This document shows positions 51,352 to 59,326 of a DNA stretch of 64,000 bases, one piece after another (the stretch's first letter is position 1; every line of letters starts with the position of its first letter). The stretch is taken from NCBI GenBank assembly GCA_041859095.1, contig JBHEKY010000027.1, forward strand, positions 1 through 64,000, given 5' to 3'. This stretch comes from UBA1422 sp041859095. GTDB lineage: Bacteria > Bacillota > Clostridia > Peptostreptococcales > Anaerovoracaceae. The notes below the pieces were generated by a model. That model searched no databases. It had not been told where the DNA came from and saw only the letters and a list, made by a program, of their open reading frames with translations. Made by a program: the position numbers and the translations under genes.

Positions 51352-52071
51352 ATGAAACAAGTAAATAACACTCAGCGGTTTCTTATTGCTACCTACACAA
51401 CCCTGACATCATTAATACTGATATTTTCGGTACTCTATTCAATAGAAGGACCTGCTCAGTTCCTGAAGTTTGGTGTGCGTGTTTCGATGCTGCTTACGGT
51501 TTTATTTGTTTATAAGAAATACCGAGAACAAAAAATTCTTGTGATAGCTTTTCTTTTTACGTTGATATCAGACTACTTTTTCATCTTACTTCGTGTAACG
51601 GATGAGGATTTTGTTAATCGGGAAATGTATGGGATGCTTGGATTTGTTCTCGCATATCTATTTCTCATAGCCGCATTCCAAAGAAATTTCAGGATTGGCA
51701 AAAAAGAGATCATTGCATTGATACCATTTGTCATCATATTTACCTTGGTGCTGGTTGTGTTGGCGAAGTATGCTGTAGGCGCTATGTTCTGGGCGGCGAT
51801 TGTACTCGGTGTGGTTCTTTGCTATTCAGGGATGACCATGGTAGCCAGCCTTTTCAGAGGGTATTTCAGCAGAGGAGCTGCATGGCGCATAGCGATAGCC
51901 GGCTGCATACTGTTTCTCAGCGATATGGTTGTGGCATTTTCAATTTTCCATCCAGACTACCAAGGATTTCTGTTGTGGAAAGAGCTTACTATATGGGGGA
52001 CTTACATGATTGGATGGTCGTTAGTTTTAAGTGTCTCGGTTGAGGATCGTTTATTGAAAAAACAGAGTTAA
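51352..52071 (+). CDS. YhhN-like (lysoplasmalogenase family) membrane protein
   Basis: A 239-residue protein with eight predicted helices. FLFTLISDYFFIL, the GMLGFVLAYLFLIAAF helix, AGCILFLSDMVVAF and the C-terminal IWGTYMIGWSLVL match the pattern of the YhhN family, whose studied members hydrolyse the vinyl-ether bond of lysoplasmalogen. Plasmalogens are common in anaerobes, but activity here is inference. AAGGAGG precedes the ATG. Confidence 0.65.
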   Translation: MKQVNNTQRFLIATYTTLTSLILIFSVLYSIEGPAQFLKFGVRVSMLLTVLFVYKKYREQKILVIAFLFTLISDYFFILLRVTDEDFVNREMYGMLGFVLAYLFLIAAFQRNFRIGKKEIIALIPFVIIFTLVLVVLAKYAVGAMFWAAIVLGVVLCYSGMTMVASLFRGYFSRGAAWRIAIAGCILFLSDMVVAFSIFHPDYQGFLLWKELTIWGTYMIGWSLVLSVSVEDRLLKKQS

Positions 52072-52315
52072 ATAGGTTAGCCCCGGTTCCACTTGGAACT
52101 TTTCAATATGCTCTGACTCGAATAGTTGAACTATATTGTGATTGTGCTGGTAATCGGTCCGAGTCAAAAAACAGTAGCCGGCGATGAGGCATCATATACA
52201 GAGGCAAGTCGTTTGAGCGCCTAAACCAGCCGAAATTTTCATTAATACGTGCATTGAAGGGGCCATTTGTGCTATTTTGTTCAGTCAGTCCATCAGTAAT
52301 CTGGTTTAAAATCAA

Positions 52316-52344
52316 TTGCAATAACACACAACTTGTGATATTAT
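52316..52344 (+). promoter_or_regulatory. Promoter for candidate small RNA
   Basis: TTGCAA (52316-52321), 17-bp spacer, TATTAT (52339-52344); predicted start near 52351. Confidence 0.5.
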
Positions 52345-52350
52345 AAAAAC

Positions 52351-52457
52351 ACGAAATAGAACTATAAGTCTAATGGGAGCGACGATTTCTGGTGTGTAAC
52401 TGGACGCTTATACCAGATGGAGCCGATAGCGTAACCGACCTTGTGTCGGTTATTTTT
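52351..52457 (+). ncRNA. Candidate structured small RNA or attenuator leader
   Basis: About 105 nt between a good promoter and an intrinsic terminator. It contains a stem TCTGGTGT/ATACCAGA (one wobble) and ends with AACCGAC, CTTGT loop, GTCGGTT, then ATTTTT. It has no convincing ORF. It could be a free small RNA or a leader attenuating the ORF at 52512. No Rfam class was recognised. The remainder of 52072-52511 shows nothing that I can support. Confidence 0.35.
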
Positions 52458-52511
52458 GTCCATCATTTTATTTCAAAATGGAATGACGACTTTTTGATAA
52501 GAGGTGATAGT

Positions 52512-52763
52512 ATGCTTACAAAATTAGAAAAGCGGATTCTAAAATCCGCATATAACAGGAATCATACTCCTCCGTCCGCTTGGATTAAGCTGGATGAGAT
52601 AGTTTTGGATATCCCCAATGCACCGTATGCTACCATTTGTTGTGCATGTTGTAGTTTGCGCACCAGTGGTTATCTAGACGAATGCATTGGTTGCCTTGAT
52701 GGCAATATGGTTATTCACCTTTCCCAGAGGAGAACTCTTGCATCACATCGAAAAAAATCATAG
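52512..52763 (+). CDS. Small Cys-containing hypothetical protein
   Basis: An 83-residue protein starting MLTKLEKRILKSAYNRNHTPPSAWIKLDEI, winged-helix-like in tone, with CCACC in the middle and another cysteine pair (ECIGC). AAGAGGTGA precedes the ATG; the longer upstream frame runs through the candidate RNA and its terminator. Unknown function. Confidence 0.5.
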   Translation: MLTKLEKRILKSAYNRNHTPPSAWIKLDEIVLDIPNAPYATICCACCSLRTSGYLDECIGCLDGNMVIHLSQRRTLASHRKKS

Positions 52764-52824
52764 GGTGACGTGCTATAATCAGCGAACCAATCAAGGCATT
52801 TTTTCTGTTGATTGAAGAAGGGAA

Positions 52825-53475
52825 GTGAGTGATATATTTGGAGACTTATTAAAGAACATAAAAAACTCCCCATTTGGAGGACCAAGAATTCAGGAAATTG
52901 ATTCTAGCCAATTTAATGATCCGGTCGCGAGAAAATGCAGTTGGGAACCACTAAAATCAGCGAGTGCAAACTTCAACACGCATAAACTATACAAAGTGGG
53001 TGATAAAGCCTTGGCTTATAAGCCAACACCACTTACGTTGATTATGGGTATCGCGTTCGTTGTCATTGGTGTGGGTGTATTGGTATTTTACTCGCTAGGG
53101 GTTATTGAACACTGGATTGCTTTGGTCGTAGGATTTATTTTCTCATGCGCAGGCGTCATCCTGTATATACAGGGCACAACGCCTATTACCTTCGACATGC
53201 AAAGCAAAACATTTTGTAGAGGCCGCAGCCAGAAGCAGTGCACGTCATTTGACCAGATTCATGGAATCCAAATCCTGACGAAGATTGGAAAGATTAGCAG
53301 CAACTCAGACAATATTCAACGAGACAGTTATTTTTATGCATATGAAATGAACCTTGTATTACATGATGGTACTCGCATTTATGTAATGGCATATACAGAT
53401 AGGGATAAGGCAATAAACGATGCTGGATTGATTGCAGATATAACAAATGTTCCGATATGGGATGGAACTAAATAA
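52825..53475 (+). CDS. Two-span membrane protein with PH-like C-terminal domain
   Basis: A 216-residue protein. Residues about 70-115 form two hydrophobic helices (LTLIMGIAFVVIGVGVLVFY, WIALVVGFIFSCAGVILYIQG). The following part (ITFDMQSKTFCRGRSQKQCTSFDQIHGIQIL, LVLHDGTRIYVMAYTDRDKAINDAGLIADI) looks like bacterial PH-like/DUF membrane-associated domains. GTG start with GAAGAAGGGA upstream. Function is unknown. Confidence 0.6.
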   Translation: MSDIFGDLLKNIKNSPFGGPRIQEIDSSQFNDPVARKCSWEPLKSASANFNTHKLYKVGDKALAYKPTPLTLIMGIAFVVIGVGVLVFYSLGVIEHWIALVVGFIFSCAGVILYIQGTTPITFDMQSKTFCRGRSQKQCTSFDQIHGIQILTKIGKISSNSDNIQRDSYFYAYEMNLVLHDGTRIYVMAYTDRDKAINDAGLIADITNVPIWDGTK

Positions 53476-53669
53476 TGTTCCGTTGAAGATGCAAGGTACA
53501 TGTGAAACCATGGAAAATCAGAGATTGGGGACTCTGAGGTTAAAGTTGGACTGAAAAATGAACACGGTTTCAAATTAAGACAGGTGGTGTGAGATACCAA
53601 ATAAGTACACGATATAATTAAAACTCTACAAGTTTCAGCCTCTAGACCAAAGCTTTGTGTGCTATGATT

Positions 53670-53909
53670 TGGACCCTGTTCAAAAAAGTGGACACTAAAC
53701 TCCATTCTTCCAAACTGATCTTAAGAAGCTGATTACCAATAACAGATTTCAAGAGAAGTCGTCTGCCAGCCCTCCCCCAAAAGTTTCCATGCATTTTTCC
53801 ATTCTACCCATGGGAAACAGGGTGAAAACAGGGCAGATGAGCACTTAGAAACTGAATAAAACACACAAAAAAACCGCCGGAATCCTTTGAAAAATGGCGG
53901 TTTTTCATA
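53670..53909. repeat. Right end of unit 3, abutting the tRNA
   Basis: Diverged copy of 49236-49493: TGTTCAAAAAAGTGGACACTAAA, TTCTACCC-TGGGAAACAGG, and hairpin AAAACCGCC (53870-53878) / GGCGGTTTT (53896-53904). Read leftward the hairpin forms a terminator directly behind the tRNA-Lys. The rest of 53476-53909 holds no gene. Confidence 0.75.
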
Positions 53910-53985
53910 TGGTACACCATCAGGGGTTCGAACCCTGGACACCCTGATTAAGAGTCAGGTGCTCTGCCAGCTGAGCTAATGGTGC
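53910..53985 (-). tRNA. tRNA-Lys(CTT), island integration site
   Basis: A 76-nt tRNA with encoded CCA. Acceptor GCACCAT pairs with ATGGTGT, with a G1-U72 wobble. The anticodon arm is CCTGA-CTCTTAA-TCAGG with anticodon CTT; the T-arm is CAGGG-TTCGAAC-CCCTG. All arms pair well. The 3' half, from the anticodon loop onward, is repeated at 38135 and partly at 49494, both with a C51-G63 pair where this gene has G51-C63. Its own promoter lies at 54065-54037. Confidence 0.95.
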
Positions 53986-54036
53986 ATGATTTTGATTGAA
54001 TTTCTATGTAATTGGGGTGCTGTTGGCACATTGAAA

Positions 54037-54065
54037 AATATAACATTTACCTAGGGGGTTGTCAA
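54037..54065 (-). promoter_or_regulatory. tRNA-Lys promoter
   Basis: Reading leftward: TTGACA (54065-54060), 17-bp spacer, TATATT (54042-54037). It lies about 50 bp ahead of the tRNA 5' end. Confidence 0.75.
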
Positions 54066-54143
54066 CCTCTATTTGCCCGACCTATAGGGGATTGCCCCTA
54101 ATTGAACCTCAATAACTATCCCTTGAAAATGTTGTCTAGATGT

Positions 54144-54172
54144 TTGCAAATACAAAGGGTGTATTGTATAAT
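54144..54172 (+). promoter_or_regulatory. Promoter of the zinc-ribbon/UPF0182 operon
   Basis: TTGCAA (54144-54149), 17-bp spacer, TATAAT (54167-54172), 48 bp before the ATG at 54220. Confidence 0.65.
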
Positions 54173-54219
54173 TAAACGGAATATATGCACTGGTTAATGT
54201 TTTTTAGGGATGGGTTGTT

Positions 54220-54585
54220 ATGTTTGAAAATCTTAGTTGGAACACAGAGACAATATTAATCCTGGGCATCGTCACTTTTGTCGCTTTTGCTCTGCTTATT
54301 CTTGTCATTTGGAACAGCAAAACGAACAAGCAGGTCAAAACATTGATCAGCATTGATGATAGCCTGAAGCATTTGGATGCTGTCGAATCGGCAAGCCCGC
54401 CGGCAATAGCGGAACCAACCATGGAAACAGCGGAACCAACCATGGAAACAGCGGAACCTCAGCTAGCACAGGAAGAAGAACCGGTTGTTATTGCTGAGGA
54501 AATCATAGAACCCCAAAGCAGAGCCAACGTGGGAAGAAGCGGCAGGGTATACACCAAAGAAGAACTTGAAGCACAGATAAGATAA
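54220..54585 (+). CDS. Single-span membrane protein with short tandem repeat
   Basis: A 121-residue protein. An N-terminal helix (TILILGIVTFVAFALLILVIW) is followed by an acidic cytoplasmic-type tail with EPTMETA repeated in tandem, encoded by near-identical 21-bp units. It is first in an operon, 18 bp before the zinc-ribbon gene. Function is unknown. Confidence 0.7.
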   Translation: MFENLSWNTETILILGIVTFVAFALLILVIWNSKTNKQVKTLISIDDSLKHLDAVESASPPAIAEPTMETAEPTMETAEPQLAQEEEPVVIAEEIIEPQSRANVGRSGRVYTKEELEAQIR

Positions 54586-54603
54586 TAAAGGGGGAGGACA
54601 AAG

Positions 54604-56361
54604 ATGTATTGCAATAACTGTGGAAAATTTCTCTTAGAGACCGATAAGTTTTGCAGCAACTGCGGCGCAAGGGTATTCCTAAACGAGCAGAGCACAGAAA
54701 AAGCAAATCCGCTTGCGGACGTTACGCCAGAAGCGGCAGAAGACCAGACACCAAAACCAACCCCACCGGTTGACAATATCAAATGGAATGTTGAAGATTT
54801 TCCGGGTCACGATGTGAAAAGGACAGAAGAAATCAACTTTGACTGGGGGAATACCAGCGACTTCAAAAAGTCGGAAACAACCGTAGAAGAAATTGCACTG
54901 AACCCTATCCAAAAGCCAGGAAGCGTGAAGCCGGCAGAAGGTGGCTTCATTGCAGCAATAGAAGAAGTCATCATTCAGGGAAAAGACCTTGAGGAAGAAA
55001 TATTTGCAGAAGCATTTTTGGTGGAATCTATCCCCGCAGGAGGAGATATCCATAAACGAAACAAGATTGTAGATAAATTCTATACCTTCAATAAGAAGAA
55101 TGAAGAGTTCCAAAAATTATTGGATAGGGAATACGAAAAGATAAAAGAGGGGACCACGGATGGATTGGATGATCAATCTTTCCGAGATAGTGTTTCAGAA
55201 ATCAACAAAAAAGGTGATGAGCCATGGTCTGAATTTAACCCAACCGAGCACATTGCAGAAATGGCACTTGCCAGAGAACGGTTTTTTGGACCAATGGGGG
55301 ACTCCTCCAAAAAAGTTCCCGCAGTGACGCCTGATCGGAATGGTCTCCCCGGTGAAGAACCTTTGCCTGAGGAAAACATTCTACCGGATCTGGAAATATG
55401 CAAAGACGAACAAACCATGTCTATACATGAAGAAGCAATTTGCGCACCCGTTGAACCGGAAGGTATCCAGGCTTTTTCCACACCGCTGGATGACAACTTG
55501 ATTCCTGAAGATTTCGAGGATCCCATGCTTCAGGGGGTTGAATCTGAAGAACCCAAGCTGGAGGCGACTGAACCTGAAGAATCCAAGGTGGAAGCACCGA
55601 ATTCCGAAGAACCCACCCCTGAAGAACCCAAGGTGGAAGCACCGACTACCGAAGAACCCATCCCTGAAGATGACGTGCTCTCCATACGGGACAAGTGGAT
55701 TCAGTATGAAGAAGATGAAGAAGAGGGAGAAGAGGATGAAAAGCATGGCGGCGGCAAAGTCGGCAAATTCATCATCGGTTTCTTAATCCTATTGCTTCTG
55801 ACACAGGTCGCATTGTTGGGCATAAAACTTGTAGCCCCGGAAAGTGCTGTAGCGCAGTTTGTTGACGAAAAAGTACAGCAAGTCATCCTTTTCTTCCAAG
55901 GCAGTGACAACACTTCCCATGCAGTTCCAATCAACCGAAATTATGCAGAAGAAAACAAAACTGGTTTGATCCAGATGCAAATTGACAAAAATGATAACGG
56001 CATAATCGCCGTGATCAAATATAACGAAGAACTCCGACTGAACACAACAAAAGAATATGAGGATGCTTCGTTGAATAGTTCTACGGTCCTTCAAAATAAC
56101 AAATGGTATACCAAAGATGATGGCAGCATTGTCTACTATGACGAACAAGCCATCGGCGCAACCATTTCCTACGAATCTGCCAGAGGGCTGGCAGAAGGGG
56201 AATCGTTTGCAACACTTGAGATAGGTGAAATCAGAATCAGCGGTGAGAACCTATATGTATGGGTCGCTGAAGAGATTACACCGGGAGACAGAAAAGAAAA
56301 GATCCTCCGGATTACTGTATCCGGAGAAACCATGAACGTCAATACACAGTACGACGTATAA
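54604..56361 (+). CDS. Zinc-ribbon membrane protein with Glu/Pro-rich repeats
   Basis: A 585-residue protein. The N-terminus is a zinc ribbon (MYCNNCGKFLLETDKFCSNCGARVF). A long acidic region ends in EEPK-LEA/EEPKVEAPTTEEP repeats, then one transmembrane helix (VGKFIIGFLILLLLTQVALLGIKLV) and an outside domain of about 170 residues. The plan resembles zinc-ribbon membrane proteins that sense or organise envelope functions. It lies between a small membrane protein and UPF0182 and is probably co-functional with them. Confidence 0.75.
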   Translation: MYCNNCGKFLLETDKFCSNCGARVFLNEQSTEKANPLADVTPEAAEDQTPKPTPPVDNIKWNVEDFPGHDVKRTEEINFDWGNTSDFKKSETTVEEIALNPIQKPGSVKPAEGGFIAAIEEVIIQGKDLEEEIFAEAFLVESIPAGGDIHKRNKIVDKFYTFNKKNEEFQKLLDREYEKIKEGTTDGLDDQSFRDSVSEINKKGDEPWSEFNPTEHIAEMALARERFFGPMGDSSKKVPAVTPDRNGLPGEEPLPEENILPDLEICKDEQTMSIHEEAICAPVEPEGIQAFSTPLDDNLIPEDFEDPMLQGVESEEPKLEATEPEESKVEAPNSEEPTPEEPKVEAPTTEEPIPEDDVLSIRDKWIQYEEDEEEGEEDEKHGGGKVGKFIIGFLILLLLTQVALLGIKLVAPESAVAQFVDEKVQQVILFFQGSDNTSHAVPINRNYAEENKTGLIQMQIDKNDNGIIAVIKYNEELRLNTTKEYEDASLNSSTVLQNNKWYTKDDGSIVYYDEQAIGATISYESARGLAEGESFATLEIGEIRISGENLYVWVAEEITPGDRKEKILRITVSGETMNVNTQYDV

Positions 56362-56374
56362 GGAGGGAACAATT

Positions 56375-59218
56375 TTGGAAAAGAAAAAACACAGATTCGG
56401 ACTGAAGGCACTGGCGATTATCGTTTTGCTGGCAATCCTGATCATCTTCAGCTTAGTAGGATTCATCACTGACTTCCTTTGGTTCAAAGAACTAGGTTAT
56501 GTCAGCGTATTCTTCAAGCAGCTGGTTACCCAGCTCGAAATCGGTATTCCCACATTTATCGTGGTCACATTGCTGACCTTTATTTATCTCAAACTGCTTA
56601 AGAGGGGCTATTACAAAAAAGTGGAGTCCAATATTGCAGGCGAGGTAAGACCATTAAATGCAATTACCTGGGGCCTTTCGCTGGCACTGGGTGTGATTGT
56701 CACCTATATGGCGGTTACTGGATTGTGGTTCAATGCGTTAAGGTTCGCCAACAGCGCTGACTTTGGAATTAAGGACCCCTTATTCAACTTGGACGTATCG
56801 TTCTATACATTTAAGCTGGAGTTTATTACACAAATTAATGATATGTTGATTGGTGTGTTGGTTGCGCTCATGATCATCACAGTGATTTACTACGTCATTT
56901 TAATCTCTACCAGATTGCCACGTGTCTTTGAAACACCTGAGCCAGACGCGGATTTTGGCGATCAGCAAAGGACAACCGGTCAAGGCGGCTTTACCAATAG
57001 CGCTTTTAGTCAAATGTTTGGGCAGTTCGGCAAAGCATTTGGTATCAACCCAACCCCGACCAGACGAAAAAAACAGCTGGACAATGAAAATTTGAAAGAG
57101 CTGCTTTCCATTGCAACCATTCAATTGATTGTGGTTGGCGTCGTCTTTTTCATCATGCTAGCCATTAACTTCTATTTGAGACAATATAGCCTGCTTTATG
57201 GCGCTACCGGTTCTTCCGGGGTAGTATACGGGGCTGGATACACCGACGTGAATATCACTCTTTGGATGTACAGAATTTTGATTGGATTGGCCTTAATTGG
57301 CGCAGTCGGCTTTGCTTTCGGCGTAATCACAAAACGATTCAAATGGATTCTGGCTGTGCCTGTTGTCATGATTTTTGTAGGTCTGGCAGGAGGCGGCGTA
57401 GGGCTGATGGTACAAAACTTCGTGGTTTCGCCTGACGAAATCAACAAAGAAAGCAAGTATCTGGAGAACAATATTAAATTTACCCAATATGCGTATGCGC
57501 TGGATCAGGTAGACGTCAGAAGCTTTACAGCCGACAACAAACTGACCACTGCGGATATCCAAAAAAACGACGCAACGATTTCTAACATCCGTATCAACGA
57601 CTACCTACCGGCAGAGAAGTTCTACAATCAGACACAAAGCATCCGGCAGTACTACAGCTTCAACGATGTGGACGTGGATCGGTATATGGTAAACGGAGAA
57701 TACACGCAAACTTTCCTGTCGGCCAGAGAAATCGATGAAACAAAAATAAGCACAACATGGTTGAACACACATTTGAAATATACTCATGGATACGGTATTA
57801 CCCTATCCAGAGTTGATAAGGTGACGACAAACGGACAACCGGATATGTTAATTAAAGACATCCCGCCTCAGTCCACTGTTGATGAAATCACCGTTACAAG
57901 GCCTGAAATATACTTCGGTGAACTGACGAACAACTATATTGTCACCAACACCGATGAAGCTGAGTTCGACTATCCTGATGGGGATGCCAATGCCTATGTG
58001 AATTATGAAGGTTCCGCAGGAATCAAATTGAATCTCTTCAACAAGGCATTGTTCGCAATTCGGGAAAGAAGCCTGAAATTGCTGGTATCCTCCAACATCG
58101 ATAGCCAATCAAAAATTGTCATCAACAGAAACATCAAATCCAGAGTGCAGAAGATTATGCCGTACTTGTCCTATGACACCGATCCGTACGTGGTTACGGT
58201 TGACGGCAAACTTTATTGGATCATTGATGCCTATACATCAAGCGACAAGTACCCGTATTCAGAACCATATGGTGAAGGATCCAAAGTCAATTATGTCAGA
58301 AACTCCGTTAAAGTTGTGATAGATGCCTATAATGGAAACGTGGACTTCTATATTGTAGATGCCAACGATCCCATCGCGATGACTTTCAAAAACATCTATC
58401 CTAAGCTGTTTAAGGATTTCGACGAGATGCCGGAAGGCCTGCAATCCCATATCAGATATCCCAATACCATGTTCCAGATTCAGGCTGAAATCTTCGAAAG
58501 ATATCATATGAATGATGTGAAGGTTTTCTACCAAAACGAGGACCAATGGCAGATTGCAAATGAGATTTATGGCACTGAAGAACAGGCAATGACACCCAAC
58601 TATTATATCCTAAGTTTGCCTGGCGAAGCGAAAGAAGAGTTTGTCAACTCGATTGCGTATACTCCTAAGGACAAGCGGAATATGACAGGCCTTCTCATGG
58701 CTAGGAACGATGGGGACAATTACGGAAAACTAGTATTGTTCAGTTTGCCTAAGAGCAAGCTGGTCTATGGTCCAATGCAAATCGAGGCACAGATAGACCA
58801 AACCCCAGAAATCTCCAAAGAATTTTCTCTTTGGAATTCCTCGGGTTCCAGCTATAGCCGTGGCAACCTATTTATCATCCCCATTGAAAATTCGCTGATT
58901 TATGTGGAGCCCGTCTACTTGGAAGCAACCAATTCCAGCATCCCGGAAGTCAAGCGAGTCATCGTTGCCTATGGCGACAAAATCGCGTATGAACCAACCT
59001 TGGCTGAGGCGCTGGACACGCTGTTTGGAGATGGCACAGGCAACTCGGACGGCGGTAGCGGAGATGGAGGCGACGGCGGAGAACTGACTCAAACACAGAT
59101 TATCGCCGCGGCGGTAGAAGCCTACAACAATGCTCAGGCGGCGGCGCAGTCCGGCGATTGGGCGAGTTACGGAAAATACATGGATCAGTTGGAAAGTTAT
59201 TTGACCCAGCTGAAATAG
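56375..59218 (+). CDS. UPF0182 family large membrane protein
   Basis: A 947-residue protein with about seven N-terminal transmembrane helices (first IIVLLAILIIFSLVGFITDFLWF with the family's FLWFKELGY motif) and a large extracellular region (TQYAYALDQVDVRSF, DTDPYVVTVDGKLYWIIDAYTSS, RNSVKVVIDAYNGNVDFYI). The C-terminus has a Gly/Asp-rich linker. TTG start with AAGGAGGGA upstream. The UPF0182 family has no firm function. Confidence 0.92.
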   Translation: MEKKKHRFGLKALAIIVLLAILIIFSLVGFITDFLWFKELGYVSVFFKQLVTQLEIGIPTFIVVTLLTFIYLKLLKRGYYKKVESNIAGEVRPLNAITWGLSLALGVIVTYMAVTGLWFNALRFANSADFGIKDPLFNLDVSFYTFKLEFITQINDMLIGVLVALMIITVIYYVILISTRLPRVFETPEPDADFGDQQRTTGQGGFTNSAFSQMFGQFGKAFGINPTPTRRKKQLDNENLKELLSIATIQLIVVGVVFFIMLAINFYLRQYSLLYGATGSSGVVYGAGYTDVNITLWMYRILIGLALIGAVGFAFGVITKRFKWILAVPVVMIFVGLAGGGVGLMVQNFVVSPDEINKESKYLENNIKFTQYAYALDQVDVRSFTADNKLTTADIQKNDATISNIRINDYLPAEKFYNQTQSIRQYYSFNDVDVDRYMVNGEYTQTFLSAREIDETKISTTWLNTHLKYTHGYGITLSRVDKVTTNGQPDMLIKDIPPQSTVDEITVTRPEIYFGELTNNYIVTNTDEAEFDYPDGDANAYVNYEGSAGIKLNLFNKALFAIRERSLKLLVSSNIDSQSKIVINRNIKSRVQKIMPYLSYDTDPYVVTVDGKLYWIIDAYTSSDKYPYSEPYGEGSKVNYVRNSVKVVIDAYNGNVDFYIVDANDPIAMTFKNIYPKLFKDFDEMPEGLQSHIRYPNTMFQIQAEIFERYHMNDVKVFYQNEDQWQIANEIYGTEEQAMTPNYYILSLPGEAKEEFVNSIAYTPKDKRNMTGLLMARNDGDNYGKLVLFSLPKSKLVYGPMQIEAQIDQTPEISKEFSLWNSSGSSYSRGNLFIIPIENSLIYVEPVYLEATNSSIPEVKRVIVAYGDKIAYEPTLAEALDTLFGDGTGNSDGGSGDGGDGGELTQTQIIAAAVEAYNNAQAAAQSGDWASYGKYMDQLESYLTQLK

Positions 59219-59326
59219 CCGAATTTCCATGAAACCAAAATAATTTAAGTTTGGCGGCGGGGCATTCTTTATCTATTGGAGGTGAAGAATGCTTTGCCCG
59301 TTGTATTGCATCGAGAGGAGCCCTTT

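Larger units (their letters stand above)
49494..53909. mobile_element. Island unit 3: regulator and small membrane proteins
   Basis: About 4.4 kb between the att copy at 49494 and the intact tRNA-Lys. It contains an Xre regulator, several short membrane proteins, a YhhN-like protein and a candidate small RNA, but no integrase. Its right end repeats that of unit 2. It may be a decayed or non-autonomous element mobilised by a relative's integrase. Confidence 0.6.

Noticed and set aside
52103..52327. 74-residue minus-strand open frame
   Set aside because: No domain, no ribosome site; composition looks like decayed DNA.
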